Source: Kurthia populi
GTDB taxonomy: Bacteria; Bacillota; Bacilli; Bacillales_A; Planococcaceae
Assembly: GCF_042686175.1 (NCBI RefSeq)
Contig: NZ_JBHUOR010000139.1
Location: 1 to 64,000, forward strand
Direction: 5' to 3'
Length of the DNA stretch: 64,000 nucleotides
Under the pieces are notes generated by a model, which saw only the letters and a program-made list of their open reading frames with translations, was not told the DNA's origin and did no database searches. How positions within the stretch are numbered: position 1 is the first letter of the stretch; each line of letters begins with the position of its first letter. The position numbers and the translations under genes were made by a program. Positions 42,440-50,727 of this stretch are shown one piece after another.

Positions 42440-42799
42440 TTATTTAGCTAATTGAGCTTTTGCAGCTTCAGCTAATTGAGCGAATGCAGCAGCATCAGAT
42501 ACTGCTAATTCAGCTAACATTTTACGGTTAACGTCGATGTTAGCAAGTTTTAAACCGTGCATTAAACGGCTGTAAGATAAACCGTTGATACGTGCAGCTG
42601 CGTTGATACGAGTGATCCATAATTTACGGAAATCACGTTTCTTTTGACGACGGTCACGGTATGCATATTGACCTGACTTCATTACTGCTTGGTTAGCTAC
42701 TTTGTATAATGTGTGTTTAGAACCAAAGTAACCTTTAGCTAATTTTAAAACTTTTTTGCGACGTGCGCGTGTTACTGTACCGCCTTTTACGCGTGGCAT
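42440..42799 (-). CDS. rplT: 50S ribosomal protein L20
   Basis: Binds 23S rRNA early in 50S assembly and, in Bacillales, represses its own operon through the leader RNA. 119 residues, normal length, with the basic N-terminal helix (MPRVKGGTVTRARRKKVLKLAKGYFGSKH) and C-terminal domain LWITRINAAARINGLSYSRLMHGLK. AGGAGGTAATTAGT precedes the ATG. Confidence 0.99.
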   Translation of the reverse strand: MPRVKGGTVTRARRKKVLKLAKGYFGSKHTLYKVANQAVMKSGQYAYRDRRQKKRDFRKLWITRINAAARINGLSYSRLMHGLKLANIDVNRKMLAELAVSDAAAFAQLAEAAKAQLAK

Positions 42800-42877
42800 A
42801 CTAATTACCTCCTGCTATTCATCTCTATGTAAGATGAATATTCTATATTTTTTATGTTGTTTGAACGATCTAAATGA

Positions 42878-43075
42878 TTATTTGTAAGCTAATAAAGATT
42901 TGATACGTTTGTAGTCGCCTGCTGATACGATACCAGCTTTACGTAGGTGACGTTTTTGTTTTGTAGATTTGTTTGCGAATAAGTGGCTTCCGTAAGCACG
43001 GTCAAATTTTAATTTACCGCTACCAGTTTTTTTGAAACGTTTAGCAGCGCCACGGTGAGTTTTCATTTTTGGCAT
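42878..43075 (-). CDS. rpmI: 50S ribosomal protein L35
   Basis: Small basic protein of the large subunit. 65 residues, MPKMKTHRGAAKRFKKTGSGK start and KRHLRKAGIVS segment, all typical. AGGAGG precedes the ATG. Middle gene of infC-rpmI-rplT. Confidence 0.99.
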   Translation of the reverse strand: MPKMKTHRGAAKRFKKTGSGKLKFDRAYGSHLFANKSTKQKRHLRKAGIVSAGDYKRIKSLLAYK

Positions 43076-43109
43076 TTCGAATTCCTCCTAAGCTTGTTCA
43101 ACTAAAAAG

Positions 43110-43628
43110 TTATTTTTTTTCGTTCTTAGGTTGTAATACTAAGAACATGCTGCGACCTTCCATTTTCGCACGTTGTTCAACGGTTGCTACTTCTTTACAG
43201 TCTTCAGCGAAACGGTCTAATACACGTTGACCGATTTCTTTGTGCGTAATTGCACGACCTTTAAAGCGAATAGACGCTTTAACTTTGTCTCCTTTTTCAA
43301 GGAATTTAATCCCGTTACGTAATTTTGTTTGATAATCGTGTTCATCGATAGTAGGACTTAAACGTACTTCTTTTAATACGATTACTTTTTGGTTTTTACG
43401 TACTTCGCGATCTTTCTTTTGTTGTTCGAATTTGAACTTACCATGGTCCATAATACGAGCAACCGGTGGCTTAGCTTGTGGAGCCACAAGGACTAAATCC
43501 AAGTTTGCACGTTCTGCAATTTTCAAAGCATCATTACGTGTTTTAACTCCTAGCTGTTCACCATTTTGGTCGATAACACGAAGTTCACGGGCACGGATAC
43601 CGTCGTTTACATACATGTCTTTGCTAAT
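43110..43628 (-). CDS. infC: Translation initiation factor IF-3
   Basis: Keeps the 30S subunit free and checks initiator tRNA and start codons. I place the start at ATT 43628: GGAGGTGG stands six bases upstream, and the resulting 172-residue protein begins ISKDMYVNDGIRARELRV, the usual IF-3 beginning. An ATC is also present one codon before. The frame is open back to an ATG at 43796, but that part is the leader RNA. AUU initiation of infC is known from other bacteria as a device for self-control by IF-3. N-domain to about residue 80, linker with KKDREVRKNQK, then the C-domain FKGRAITHKEIGQRVLDRF. Confidence 0.95.
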   Translation of the reverse strand: MSKDMYVNDGIRARELRVIDQNGEQLGVKTRNDALKIAERANLDLVLVAPQAKPPVARIMDHGKFKFEQQKKDREVRKNQKVIVLKEVRLSPTIDEHDYQTKLRNGIKFLEKGDKVKASIRFKGRAITHKEIGQRVLDRFAEDCKEVATVEQRAKMEGRSMFLVLQPKNEKK

Positions 43629-43639
43629 GATAATCCACC

Positions 43640-43870
43640 TCCAAGTAGTGTCGCGAATACAGTGTTTGGGCTTGATTGCCCGAAAATCGGTCGGTATTTC
43701 GATGTCCACAAAAAAAGGCGGACATAGTCGAAATTCGAAATGTCCGCCCGCAATATATATGTTCATGCGAAATGCGCATGTGCGATTTGTTTTCATAACC
43801 CGCTCGTACTAATTAAAGACGAGAACTAGGTGAGAAGCGGGCAGCCTCTTCTTAACCTCAAACTATTGTA
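43640..43870 (-). promoter_or_regulatory. Leader RNA of the infC operon (L20 leader type)
   Basis: About 230 untranslated bases precede infC. They contain paired segments near 43800-43850 (AGCGGGTTATG side and CCCGCTTCTCACC) and end in an intrinsic terminator hairpin (43717-43748). In B. subtilis the same operon has a leader in which L20 binding favours termination. Identity as that leader rests on position and the attenuator. Confidence 0.75.
43707..43748 (-). terminator. Attenuator hairpin in the infC leader
   Basis: Minus strand GGCGGACAT, loop, ATGTCCGCC, then seven T, about 80 bases upstream of the infC start codon. Confidence 0.9.
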
Positions 43871-43954
43871 TTCATTAACCTCACTTATATTATCACATAG
43901 AAAAAGGGGTGTCAAACTTATTTTCAATAAAAGTTTCACATCCCTTTTTTTCTA

Positions 43955-44683
43955 CTATTTAATAACTAATCGTTTCCCCGCTACTAAATGATTGGTATTC
44001 GCTAAGCCGCTTCTAGCTGCAATGGTACGTTCTGGCACACCATATTTCACCGCAATACTCGATAATGTCTCACCAGCACGAACTGTATGTGTAACACGGC
44101 CTGATGTTGAAGTAGATTTCACCTTGTAGCTTACTTTCGTTGTTTTCGCTTGCTTTGTATCATAACGTGTTAAGCCATATTGTGCAATAATGGCATTTAA
44201 TTTCGAGCTATAATAACGGTCTGTTGCATAAACCCCTTGTAGTGCACGCGTTGCTTGGCGGTAGTTTGATGTATTTGATACCCAAGCGACGCTTAAGTGG
44301 CTGCCTTGCATCACTTTCGTGTAATCAACCATTGATGCCCATTTAGACGGATATGAACGGAAATGATCTTTAATTGTTACGAGCTTCTTCCCTTTTTGCT
44401 CCTGTGTTTTAAGCACAATTGATTTACCGCCATAACTACCTTTGACACCAAATAAATTATTTGCTGATTGCGTTAGTCCACTCGTACCGTAATTACTTTC
44501 TAAAGCCATTTGCGCAATCATAACAGATGGATATAAATTCATTTGATTCGCAAGTGTTTGGGCACTGCCAGCATATGTATAAACAAAATCTGATTTATAA
44601 TCTGCATGTGCGTCCATTACTCCCGCTGATAATATTCCTGTAAAAGCCACAGCGGTAGCGGCTCGTTTCCACATTTTTTTCAT
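43955..44683 (-). CDS. Secreted glucosaminidase with LysM domain
   Basis: Peptidoglycan hydrolase of 242 residues. Signal peptide about 1-27 (MDAHA-DY). The glucosaminidase domain (about 32-168) has the pattern PSVMIAQMALESNYGTSGLTQSANNLFGVKG with the catalytic glutamate, and FRSYPSKWASMVDYTKVM. A C-terminal LysM (about 198-241: HTVRAGETLSSIAVKYGVPERTIAARSGL) anchors it to the wall. It lies alone between the infC leader and the second copy of the repeat element. Confidence 0.92.
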   Translation of the reverse strand: MKKMWKRAATAVAFTGILSAGVMDAHADYKSDFVYTYAGSAQTLANQMNLYPSVMIAQMALESNYGTSGLTQSANNLFGVKGSYGGKSIVLKTQEQKGKKLVTIKDHFRSYPSKWASMVDYTKVMQGSHLSVAWVSNTSNYRQATRALQGVYATDRYYSSKLNAIIAQYGLTRYDTKQAKTTKVSYKVKSTSTSGRVTHTVRAGETLSSIAVKYGVPERTIAARSGLANTNHLVAGKRLVIK

Positions 44684-44847
44684 AAAATCCCTCTTTCAAT
44701 TAAATTCTGTACTTTATCTATATCCTTCTACATTCCTCTATTTTCACAAAAATATGTACAAACAAACCATAAATCATACATTTGTATTATTTTTTATGTA
44801 AATGTTACAAATGACATCAAAAAAAGCAGAAAAAATCGCATAAAAGA

Positions 44848-44980
44848 AAGAGGCTTTGACATATGTGTAAAAACAACCGCTTCTATGAGCATAAAAAAAC
44901 CGGAATCGCGCTGGGGCGCGGTTCCGGTTTTTCGTTGCGAATGCTAAAAAGGAAAATGACGTGTTTTGTCACAGTCTCTT
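44848..44980. repeat. 135-bp repeated terminator element, copy 2 (after thrS)
   Basis: Ends AAGAGGCT (44848-44855) and AGTCTCTT (44973-44980), one mismatch from perfect inversion. The central stem CCGGAATCGCGC/GCGCGGTTCCGG (44900-44927) is unchanged although the loop differs from copy 1. It lies eleven bases after the thrS stop and acts as its terminator. The flanking bases 44684-44847 hold no gene. Confidence 0.85.
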
Positions 44981-44990
44981 TTTATAAAAT

Positions 44991-46922
44991 TTAGCGATTT
45001 GCTTCTGCCACTAATTTTTCTAAGAACTCAGCAAACGCTACTGTTTCAGAATCTTTAGAGCCATATTTACGTACGTTTACGCTGTCAGATTCTACTTCTT
45101 TATCCCCTAGTACTAACATGTACGGAATTTTTTTCATTTGTGCTTCACGGATTTTATAACCAAGTTTTTCTTCACGGTAATCCATTTCTACGCGAATACC
45201 AGCAGCTTGAAGTTGTTCTTCTACTTTTTTCGCGTAGTCGAAGTGAACGTCATTTGATACTGGGATTACTTGAACTTGTACAGGAGCTAACCAAGTTGGG
45301 AATGCACCTTTGTATTCTTCGATTAAGAAGGCTACGAAACGTTCCATTGTTGATACAACACCACGGTGAATAACAACTGGACGGTGTAATTCACCATCTG
45401 TACCTACATAGCCAAGGTCGAAGCGTTCTGGTAATAAGAAGTCAAGTTGTACTGTAGATAATGTTTCTTGTTTACCAATCGCTGTTTTTACTTGAACGTC
45501 TAATTTTGGACCATAGAACGCTGCTTCGCCTTCAGCTTCGTAGTAATCTAAGCCAAGGTCATCCATTGCTTCTTTTAACATGCTTTGTGCTTTTTCCCAC
45601 ATCGCATCGTCATCGAAGTATTTTTCAGTATCTTGAGGGTCACGGTAAGATAAACGGAATTCGTAGTCATTTAAATCAAAGTCTTTATAAACAGCTAAGA
45701 TTAATTCAACTACTTTTTTGAATTCTTCTTTAATTTGATCCGGACGTACGAAAAGGTGGGCATCGTTTAAAGTCATCCCACGTACACGTTGTAACCCTGA
45801 GACAGCACCTGACATTTCATAACGGTGCATCATACCAAGCTCTGCGATACGAAGTGGTAAGTCACGGTATGAGCGCATTGCTGATTTGTATACCATCATA
45901 TGGTGAGGGCAGTTCATTGGACGTAATACTAATGTTTCGTTATCCATTTCCATTGGTGGGAACATATCTTCTTGGTAGTGATCCCAGTGACCAGAAGTTA
46001 CGTATAAATCTTTAGAGCCCATTACTGGAGTGTAAACATGTTTGTAGCCTAGTGAAACTTCTTTATCAACGATGTAGCGTTCAATTGTACGACGGATTGT
46101 TGCGCCGTTTGGTAACCATAATGGTAAACCTTGACCTACTAATTTATTGGTAGTGAATAATTCTAATTCTTTACCTAGTTTACGGTGGTCACGTTCTTTT
46201 GCTTCTTCAAGCATTTGAAGATGTGCTTTTAAATCTTTTTTATCGAAGAATGCAGTACCGTATACACGTTGTAACATTTTGTTTTTAGAATCTCCGCGCC
46301 AGTATGCACCTGCTACTGATAATAATTTGAATTCTTTAATTTTACCTGTTGATGGTACGTGGATACCGCGGCAAAGGTCGAAGAATTCGCCTTGTGAATA
46401 GATTGATACTTGTTCGTCTTCAGGAATTGCTTCAAGAAGTTCTAATTTATATTCATCATCAATTTCTTCAAATTTCGCTTGTGCGTCTGCACGAGATACG
46501 TCATGACGTACGATATCTAAGTTTTCTGCAACGATGCGTTTCATTTCTTTTTCAATTGCCGGGAAATCTTCCGCAGTAATTGGTGTTTCAGAATCAACAT
46601 CATAGTAGAAACCATTTTCAATTGTTGGTCCGATACCTAATTTAATGCCAGGATATAGACGTTTTAATGCTTGCGCTAAAAGGTGCGCAGTTGAGTGACG
46701 CATAACATCAAGTGATTCGTCATCTTGCTGTGTTAAGATGGCGATTGTACCGTCTTTTTCAAGTGGTGTTTTTGTATCAACTAGTTCTCCGTTGAATTTA
46801 CCAACAAGTGCTTTTTTGCGTAATCCTGGGCTAATTGCCGCTGCTACTGAATCTGTAGTGATCCCTTTTTCAAACTCTTTTACAGAGCCATCAGGGAATG
46901 TTAAGTTAATCATGTCTGCCAT
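44991..46922 (-). CDS. thrS: Threonine-tRNA ligase
   Basis: Charges tRNA-Thr. 643 residues from ATG 46922, which has AGGAGAG at good spacing; the open frame runs 45 codons further back through the T-box, which is not coding. Domains: TGS (MINLTFPDGSVKEF), editing domain (RHSTAHLLAQALKRLYP and YWRGDSKNKMLQRVYGTAF), catalytic core (MNCPHHMMVYKS, zinc Cys; GAVSGLQRVRGMTLNDAHLF) and anticodon domain (PVQVQVIPVS). A T-box leader controls it. Confidence 0.97.
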   Translation of the reverse strand: MADMINLTFPDGSVKEFEKGITTDSVAAAISPGLRKKALVGKFNGELVDTKTPLEKDGTIAILTQQDDESLDVMRHSTAHLLAQALKRLYPGIKLGIGPTIENGFYYDVDSETPITAEDFPAIEKEMKRIVAENLDIVRHDVSRADAQAKFEEIDDEYKLELLEAIPEDEQVSIYSQGEFFDLCRGIHVPSTGKIKEFKLLSVAGAYWRGDSKNKMLQRVYGTAFFDKKDLKAHLQMLEEAKERDHRKLGKELELFTTNKLVGQGLPLWLPNGATIRRTIERYIVDKEVSLGYKHVYTPVMGSKDLYVTSGHWDHYQEDMFPPMEMDNETLVLRPMNCPHHMMVYKSAMRSYRDLPLRIAELGMMHRYEMSGAVSGLQRVRGMTLNDAHLFVRPDQIKEEFKKVVELILAVYKDFDLNDYEFRLSYRDPQDTEKYFDDDAMWEKAQSMLKEAMDDLGLDYYEAEGEAAFYGPKLDVQVKTAIGKQETLSTVQLDFLLPERFDLGYVGTDGELHRPVVIHRGVVSTMERFVAFLIEEYKGAFPTWLAPVQVQVIPVSNDVHFDYAKKVEEQLQAAGIRVEMDYREEKLGYKIREAQMKKIPYMLVLGDKEVESDSVNVRKYGSKDSETVAFAEFLEKLVAEANR

Positions 46923-46984
46923 TTTAAAATTCTCTCCTTTGGTATGTTTCGAGCGCTCTAGGCCACAAGCTGGAGATTTTTTGC

Positions 46985-47265
46985 ATAAAAAAATCCCGTC
47001 CGCAAAGGGACGAGATGTATACTCGTGGTTCCACCCTTCTTCCTTCCATGTACCCACTGGTGGCGTACAAAGACGAAGCTCTCGATCGGCTAACGGGCCG
47101 CTACCGTCGACAATTACTCATACTTCACTGCCGCTGCTCCAAGGTGGTAAATCATTTGCCGTACTAAGAAGCTCGCACCTAATACTTCTCTCTCTGAAAG
47201 TCGTACAAATCATTGTTGTCCTTTTCGTTGCATTTATTCATTTTATGAAACAAATTATATACGTT
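46985..47265 (-). promoter_or_regulatory. T-box leader of thrS
   Basis: The minus strand contains AGGGTGGAACCACG (47024-47037), the T-box core, followed by a terminator (46988-47016; CATCTCGTCCC paired with GGGACGGGAT-like arm, then T run). The upstream 220 bases fold into paired blocks and include AGAGAGAAGTATTAGG, typical of stem I, and an ACC triplet in TTTACCACC (about 47145-47160), the likely Thr specifier (inference). Confidence 0.93.
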
Positions 47266-47292
47266 TTTTTATAAAACTTCAAGAGGTGATGA

Positions 47293-48225
47293 TTAAAAGC
47301 TACGACGATTTTCACCTGTCATATCAACAGATTTTGTAATTGTGCGAATACGCTCCATAATTCGGCCTGCTTTGACAGGGTCAATATCCCCTTTTGTTCG
47401 TGCCAAATGCTGCTCAAGCTCTTCATAATTTAAATTCGATGAAATAAATGTAGGCAGGCTCTCCGCCATACGATAATGGAGAATCGTTCCCAAAATTTCA
47501 TCACGCGTCCACGCTGTTAATGTTTCCGCACCTAAATCATCTAGCATTAAAACAGGTGCTTTTTTCACGAAATCAATCTTTTCTTCTAACGAATTTTCAC
47601 CAATTGCACTTTTTAGCTCACGTAAAAATTCTGGCACATACACTAAAATCGTACGTACTTGCATCGATGCAAGCTCATTTGCAATCGCTGCTAGCACAAA
47701 GGATTTTCCGACACCAAAACTCCCGTGCAAATAAAGGCCAATATGTGGCAAATGCTCCGGATCTTTTTTCGTTTGGCTAATAAAGGCCATTGCTTCTTTA
47801 TACGCATTAAGCCGCTGTTCACTATCAACTTTAATATCTTCAAGTGTCGCCTTCATTACTTCACGAGGCATGTGCATACTCGAAATCATTGAAGCCATTT
47901 TACGACGGTCATCCTCTATGCGTTTCGTCTCACATGGTACATACTCTAAATCGATATTGCCACGTTCTACAATTAGTTGCGGTACAAGGCCATTAATTGG
48001 ATTTTTACACAGCGCCACCGACTCACATTGACTACAGTCATGTTGTTGTGATGTGTATTCAAATAACTTATTCATACCACGTTCTATTGTTGTTTTTGAT
48101 AACTGATGTTGCTGAATAAACGCCTGAATCGCTGGATGTGCCAGCACACCTTGTTGCATCTTCGCTAAACGTTCTTCAAATGCGCCATCCATTTTCTTTT
48201 GGATTTGATTTTTTATCGGTTCCAC
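47293..48225 (-). CDS. dnaI: Primosomal protein DnaI, helicase loader
   Basis: AAA+ ATPase that loads the replicative helicase at oriC and restart sites. The open frame begins at GTG 48234, but GTG 48225 gives the N-terminus MEPIKNQI, like the MEPI of B. subtilis DnaI, and AGGTG lies six bases upstream, so I use 48225 (310 residues). N-terminal zinc-binding cysteines (DCSQCESVALCKN), Walker A GSFGVGKSFVL, Walker B VLMLDDLGAE, arginine finger region MERIRTI. Directly follows dnaB. Confidence 0.94.
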   Translation of the reverse strand: MEPIKNQIQKKMDGAFEERLAKMQQGVLAHPAIQAFIQQHQLSKTTIERGMNKLFEYTSQQHDCSQCESVALCKNPINGLVPQLIVERGNIDLEYVPCETKRIEDDRRKMASMISSMHMPREVMKATLEDIKVDSEQRLNAYKEAMAFISQTKKDPEHLPHIGLYLHGSFGVGKSFVLAAIANELASMQVRTILVYVPEFLRELKSAIGENSLEEKIDFVKKAPVLMLDDLGAETLTAWTRDEILGTILHYRMAESLPTFISSNLNYEELEQHLARTKGDIDPVKAGRIMERIRTITKSVDMTGENRRSF

Positions 48226-48234
48226 GGCGTTCAC

Positions 48235-50022
48235 CTACCCTTCATCAAGGCCGAGTTCTTCTAATATTTTCCGACGTTCCGCCTCAAAATCTTTTTCGGT
48301 CGTTTGTTCAGATTGTTCTTCCACATGTTTTTTATGCTGACCATCTTTAAACCAGCCCGGTAGTTTTGTTTCATCTACTTGTGGTTGTTTCGTATAGGAT
48401 GTTTTATAATATTTCGTTGATTTTGATTGCTGGTACGCCTTTGCATAATCAAGTGCTGCTTCAGCAGTCGCAATATTTTCCTTACGCCAGCTCCCTGCAA
48501 TGGCCTCTAAGAAATTCAGATTAATTGAATTCGTGCTCACAAAATAAGCGTAATGAATCAATGCATTAAACACTTCTTGCGGCATATCAAATGATTCCAA
48601 CGCTTTTTGAATCACTTTTACATCATTAGAAAATGGTTCTTTACCGTCATTCAACATTTGAAGGAAGGTCATGGGCTCTGTTTGCTCAAAAAGCTCAATC
48701 GCTTTTGTTTTCAATTCATTTTCTGAATACGCATCATCTTTTGCCAATTCGATTTGATAAAAAGCGCCCGCTGCAGCACGCAGCACTTTATATTGTTTAT
48801 GCATCGCATCACTTGCTACTAATGTCTTCGGCTCTTCCTTCACTTGCTTTTTATGCTCAAAGTCACGTGCCATCTTCATCGCTTCTTCTGCTGTTTCAGC
48901 ACCTGAGTAGCGCCAAGCACTCGCGATTGCATGCATATAATTTTTATTCAAGCGACCATTATTTCGTAAGCACGTATAATGAATCAATACATTCACGACA
49001 GGCATTGGCATATCATACGACATAACTAATTCTTCTACTAACTCAATATCTTTTGGAAAAGGTGGTCTATCTCCTGCAAGCGCACTTAGCGTTTCAATTG
49101 GTGACAATGCATTGAAGTTTTCAATCACGCCATCCTTTTTCGTCTTACTTTCTTTTTGTGGCTCTTCAGTTTGTATCTTTTCTTCCACCTTCACAAATTT
49201 TTTCATTGTCGGTGGCTCTGTAGAAATCGTCATCTTATAATAGCCGGATGCTGATTTTTTTAATTTTGCTTCATTAATGTGCATCGTTTCATCTAAAGCC
49301 ATCATAATAATTTGCTGCATATCTTTCGGTGATAAATGATATAAAAAGGCCGTTTTTGCAATTAGCACTTTCATTTCCGGTGTCAAAACAGACTGCGGCA
49401 CTAATTGCTCTGACAATCCTTGACGTAGTGCCTCAAAGTCAAAATCATGTGTATCAAATGGGATGTCTTTTGGCTTCTCTACACCTGTAGACATCTGCAA
49501 GTCATTTGGTGGCATATGTTGCTGCACCGGCTGATAGACATCCATAAATGAGCGCGACACATCACTATAACCTGCCGTTGTCGACCCTTTCACAATAAAG
49601 CGCTGTCTTAATAAACGATACGCATGCTCCCCAATCTTGCTATATAAAAACATCGATAAAATAGGGTCATCAAAAAATAATTTCGCATCAAGCGGTGGCA
49701 TGACATCATAAATAAAGGATCGCATCGTATCTTCCTCACGACGCCAGCTACGTAATAATCCTATCGCTTCTAATGCAATACGTGATTCAAACACTTGTGC
49801 AATCGGCATATCAAGTGCATTCATTAAATGATAATGCGATAGATTTGTTTCGATCATATCCTCACCCTCAGCCCATAGCATAAAATATAAGCTAACAGCA
49901 TCGGGACCGATTAATGGTTGATAAAGTAATGTAATTAATTTTCGTTCATAGCTTGATAATGGGAAAGGAATACGAATCGACAGTCGGTCTACTGGCTGTA
50001 ATTCTCGATATAAATTTACCAC
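48235..50022 (-). CDS. dnaB: DnaB-type helicase loader with duplicated C-terminal domain
   Basis: Membrane-attached replication initiation protein of Firmicutes that works with DnaD and DnaI to load helicase. 595 residues, about 120 more than B. subtilis DnaB (472). Layout: winged-helix region (about 1-140), DDBH1-like segment (about 195-265), a charged linker, then two copies of a DDBH2-like domain at about 305-395 and 443-535. Copy one carries the family motif Y-x3-I-x3-W at 362-370 (YMHAIASAW); copy two carries F-x3-I-x3-W at 504-512 (FLEAIAGSW). The C-terminus is acidic. It lies between nrdR and dnaI as usual. Confidence 0.93.
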   Translation of the reverse strand: MVNLYRELQPVDRLSIRIPFPLSSYERKLITLLYQPLIGPDAVSLYFMLWAEGEDMIETNLSHYHLMNALDMPIAQVFESRIALEAIGLLRSWRREEDTMRSFIYDVMPPLDAKLFFDDPILSMFLYSKIGEHAYRLLRQRFIVKGSTTAGYSDVSRSFMDVYQPVQQHMPPNDLQMSTGVEKPKDIPFDTHDFDFEALRQGLSEQLVPQSVLTPEMKVLIAKTAFLYHLSPKDMQQIIMMALDETMHINEAKLKKSASGYYKMTISTEPPTMKKFVKVEEKIQTEEPQKESKTKKDGVIENFNALSPIETLSALAGDRPPFPKDIELVEELVMSYDMPMPVVNVLIHYTCLRNNGRLNKNYMHAIASAWRYSGAETAEEAMKMARDFEHKKQVKEEPKTLVASDAMHKQYKVLRAAAGAFYQIELAKDDAYSENELKTKAIELFEQTEPMTFLQMLNDGKEPFSNDVKVIQKALESFDMPQEVFNALIHYAYFVSTNSINLNFLEAIAGSWRKENIATAEAALDYAKAYQQSKSTKYYKTSYTKQPQVDETKLPGWFKDGQHKKHVEEQSEQTTEKDFEAERRKILEELGLDEG

Positions 50023-50052
50023 TGTAATGCGCCTCCTTATTGCCCTTGTTTA

Positions 50053-50538
50053 CTATTCATCATTCGATTGCTCTTTTTCCTTCGTTTGCTTTTCCAGCAA
50101 ATCACGCATTTCCTCCAAGAACACCGAAATATCTTTAAATTGACGATAAACAGATGCAAAACGCACATAAGATACCTCATCAATTTTTGCAAGGCGCTCC
50201 ATAACCATTTCCCCAACATCTTCTGATTTTACTTCTGCATTACCTTGTCGTCGTAATTCTTTTTCAATATTAAAAACAATTTCTTCGAGTACAGACAATG
50301 CAACCGGGCGCTTCTCACACGCGCGAATTAACCCTCGTAGCACTTTTTCATGGCTAAATTCTTCACGAGAACCATCTTTTTTCACAACGATCAATGGCAT
50401 TTCTTCTACTTTTTCAAATGTTGTAAAACGGAAGCCACATGATTCGCATTCACGACGGCGGCGAATTGCCTTATTGTCATCTACAGGGCGACTATCAATT
50501 ACTTTTGTTCCGTTATATTGACACGTTGGACATCTCAT
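50053..50538 (-). CDS. nrdR: Transcriptional repressor NrdR
   Basis: ATP/dATP-sensing repressor of ribonucleotide reductase genes. 161 residues with an N-terminal zinc ribbon (MRCPTCQYNGTKVIDSR ... CESCGFRFTTFE) and the ATP-cone (VVKKDGSREEFSHEKVLRGLIRACEKR). The C-terminus adds a few charged residues beyond the usual 150-155. It precedes dnaB by 31 bases. No NrdR boxes are seen in the window, as expected since the nrd genes lie elsewhere. Confidence 0.96.
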   Translation of the reverse strand: MRCPTCQYNGTKVIDSRPVDDNKAIRRRRECESCGFRFTTFEKVEEMPLIVVKKDGSREEFSHEKVLRGLIRACEKRPVALSVLEEIVFNIEKELRRQGNAEVKSEDVGEMVMERLAKIDEVSYVRFASVYRQFKDISVFLEEMRDLLEKQTKEKEQSNDE

Positions 50539-50658
50539 AGTTTTCTACTCTCCTGATATATATCTTATAGTTTACTTATTATATCAAAAAACCACATTAA
50601 AAATCGAATAGATGTCGTTATTTCTAAAGAAAAGTCTGACTTTCTTCCGTTTTAAAAC

Positions 50659-50691
50659 GCAAAAAGACCGAGTGGCATTCTCGGTCTTTTT
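50659..50691 (-). terminator. Terminator of gapB
   Basis: Minus strand AAGACCGAG, loop, CTCGGTCTT, then T run, 37 bases after the gapB stop. Confidence 0.88.
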
Positions 50692-50727
50692 CAATACATA
50701 TGAATTAGGATTTTTTTAGGGTTTAAA

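Noticed and set aside
43629..43796. N-terminal extension of infC by 56 codons
   Set aside because: It overlaps the leader attenuator, and the ATT start with GGAGGTGG gives the family-typical N-terminus.
46923..47057. N-terminal extension of thrS by 45 codons
   Set aside because: The extension overlaps the T-box terminator and antiterminator; the internal ATG has a ribosome-binding site.
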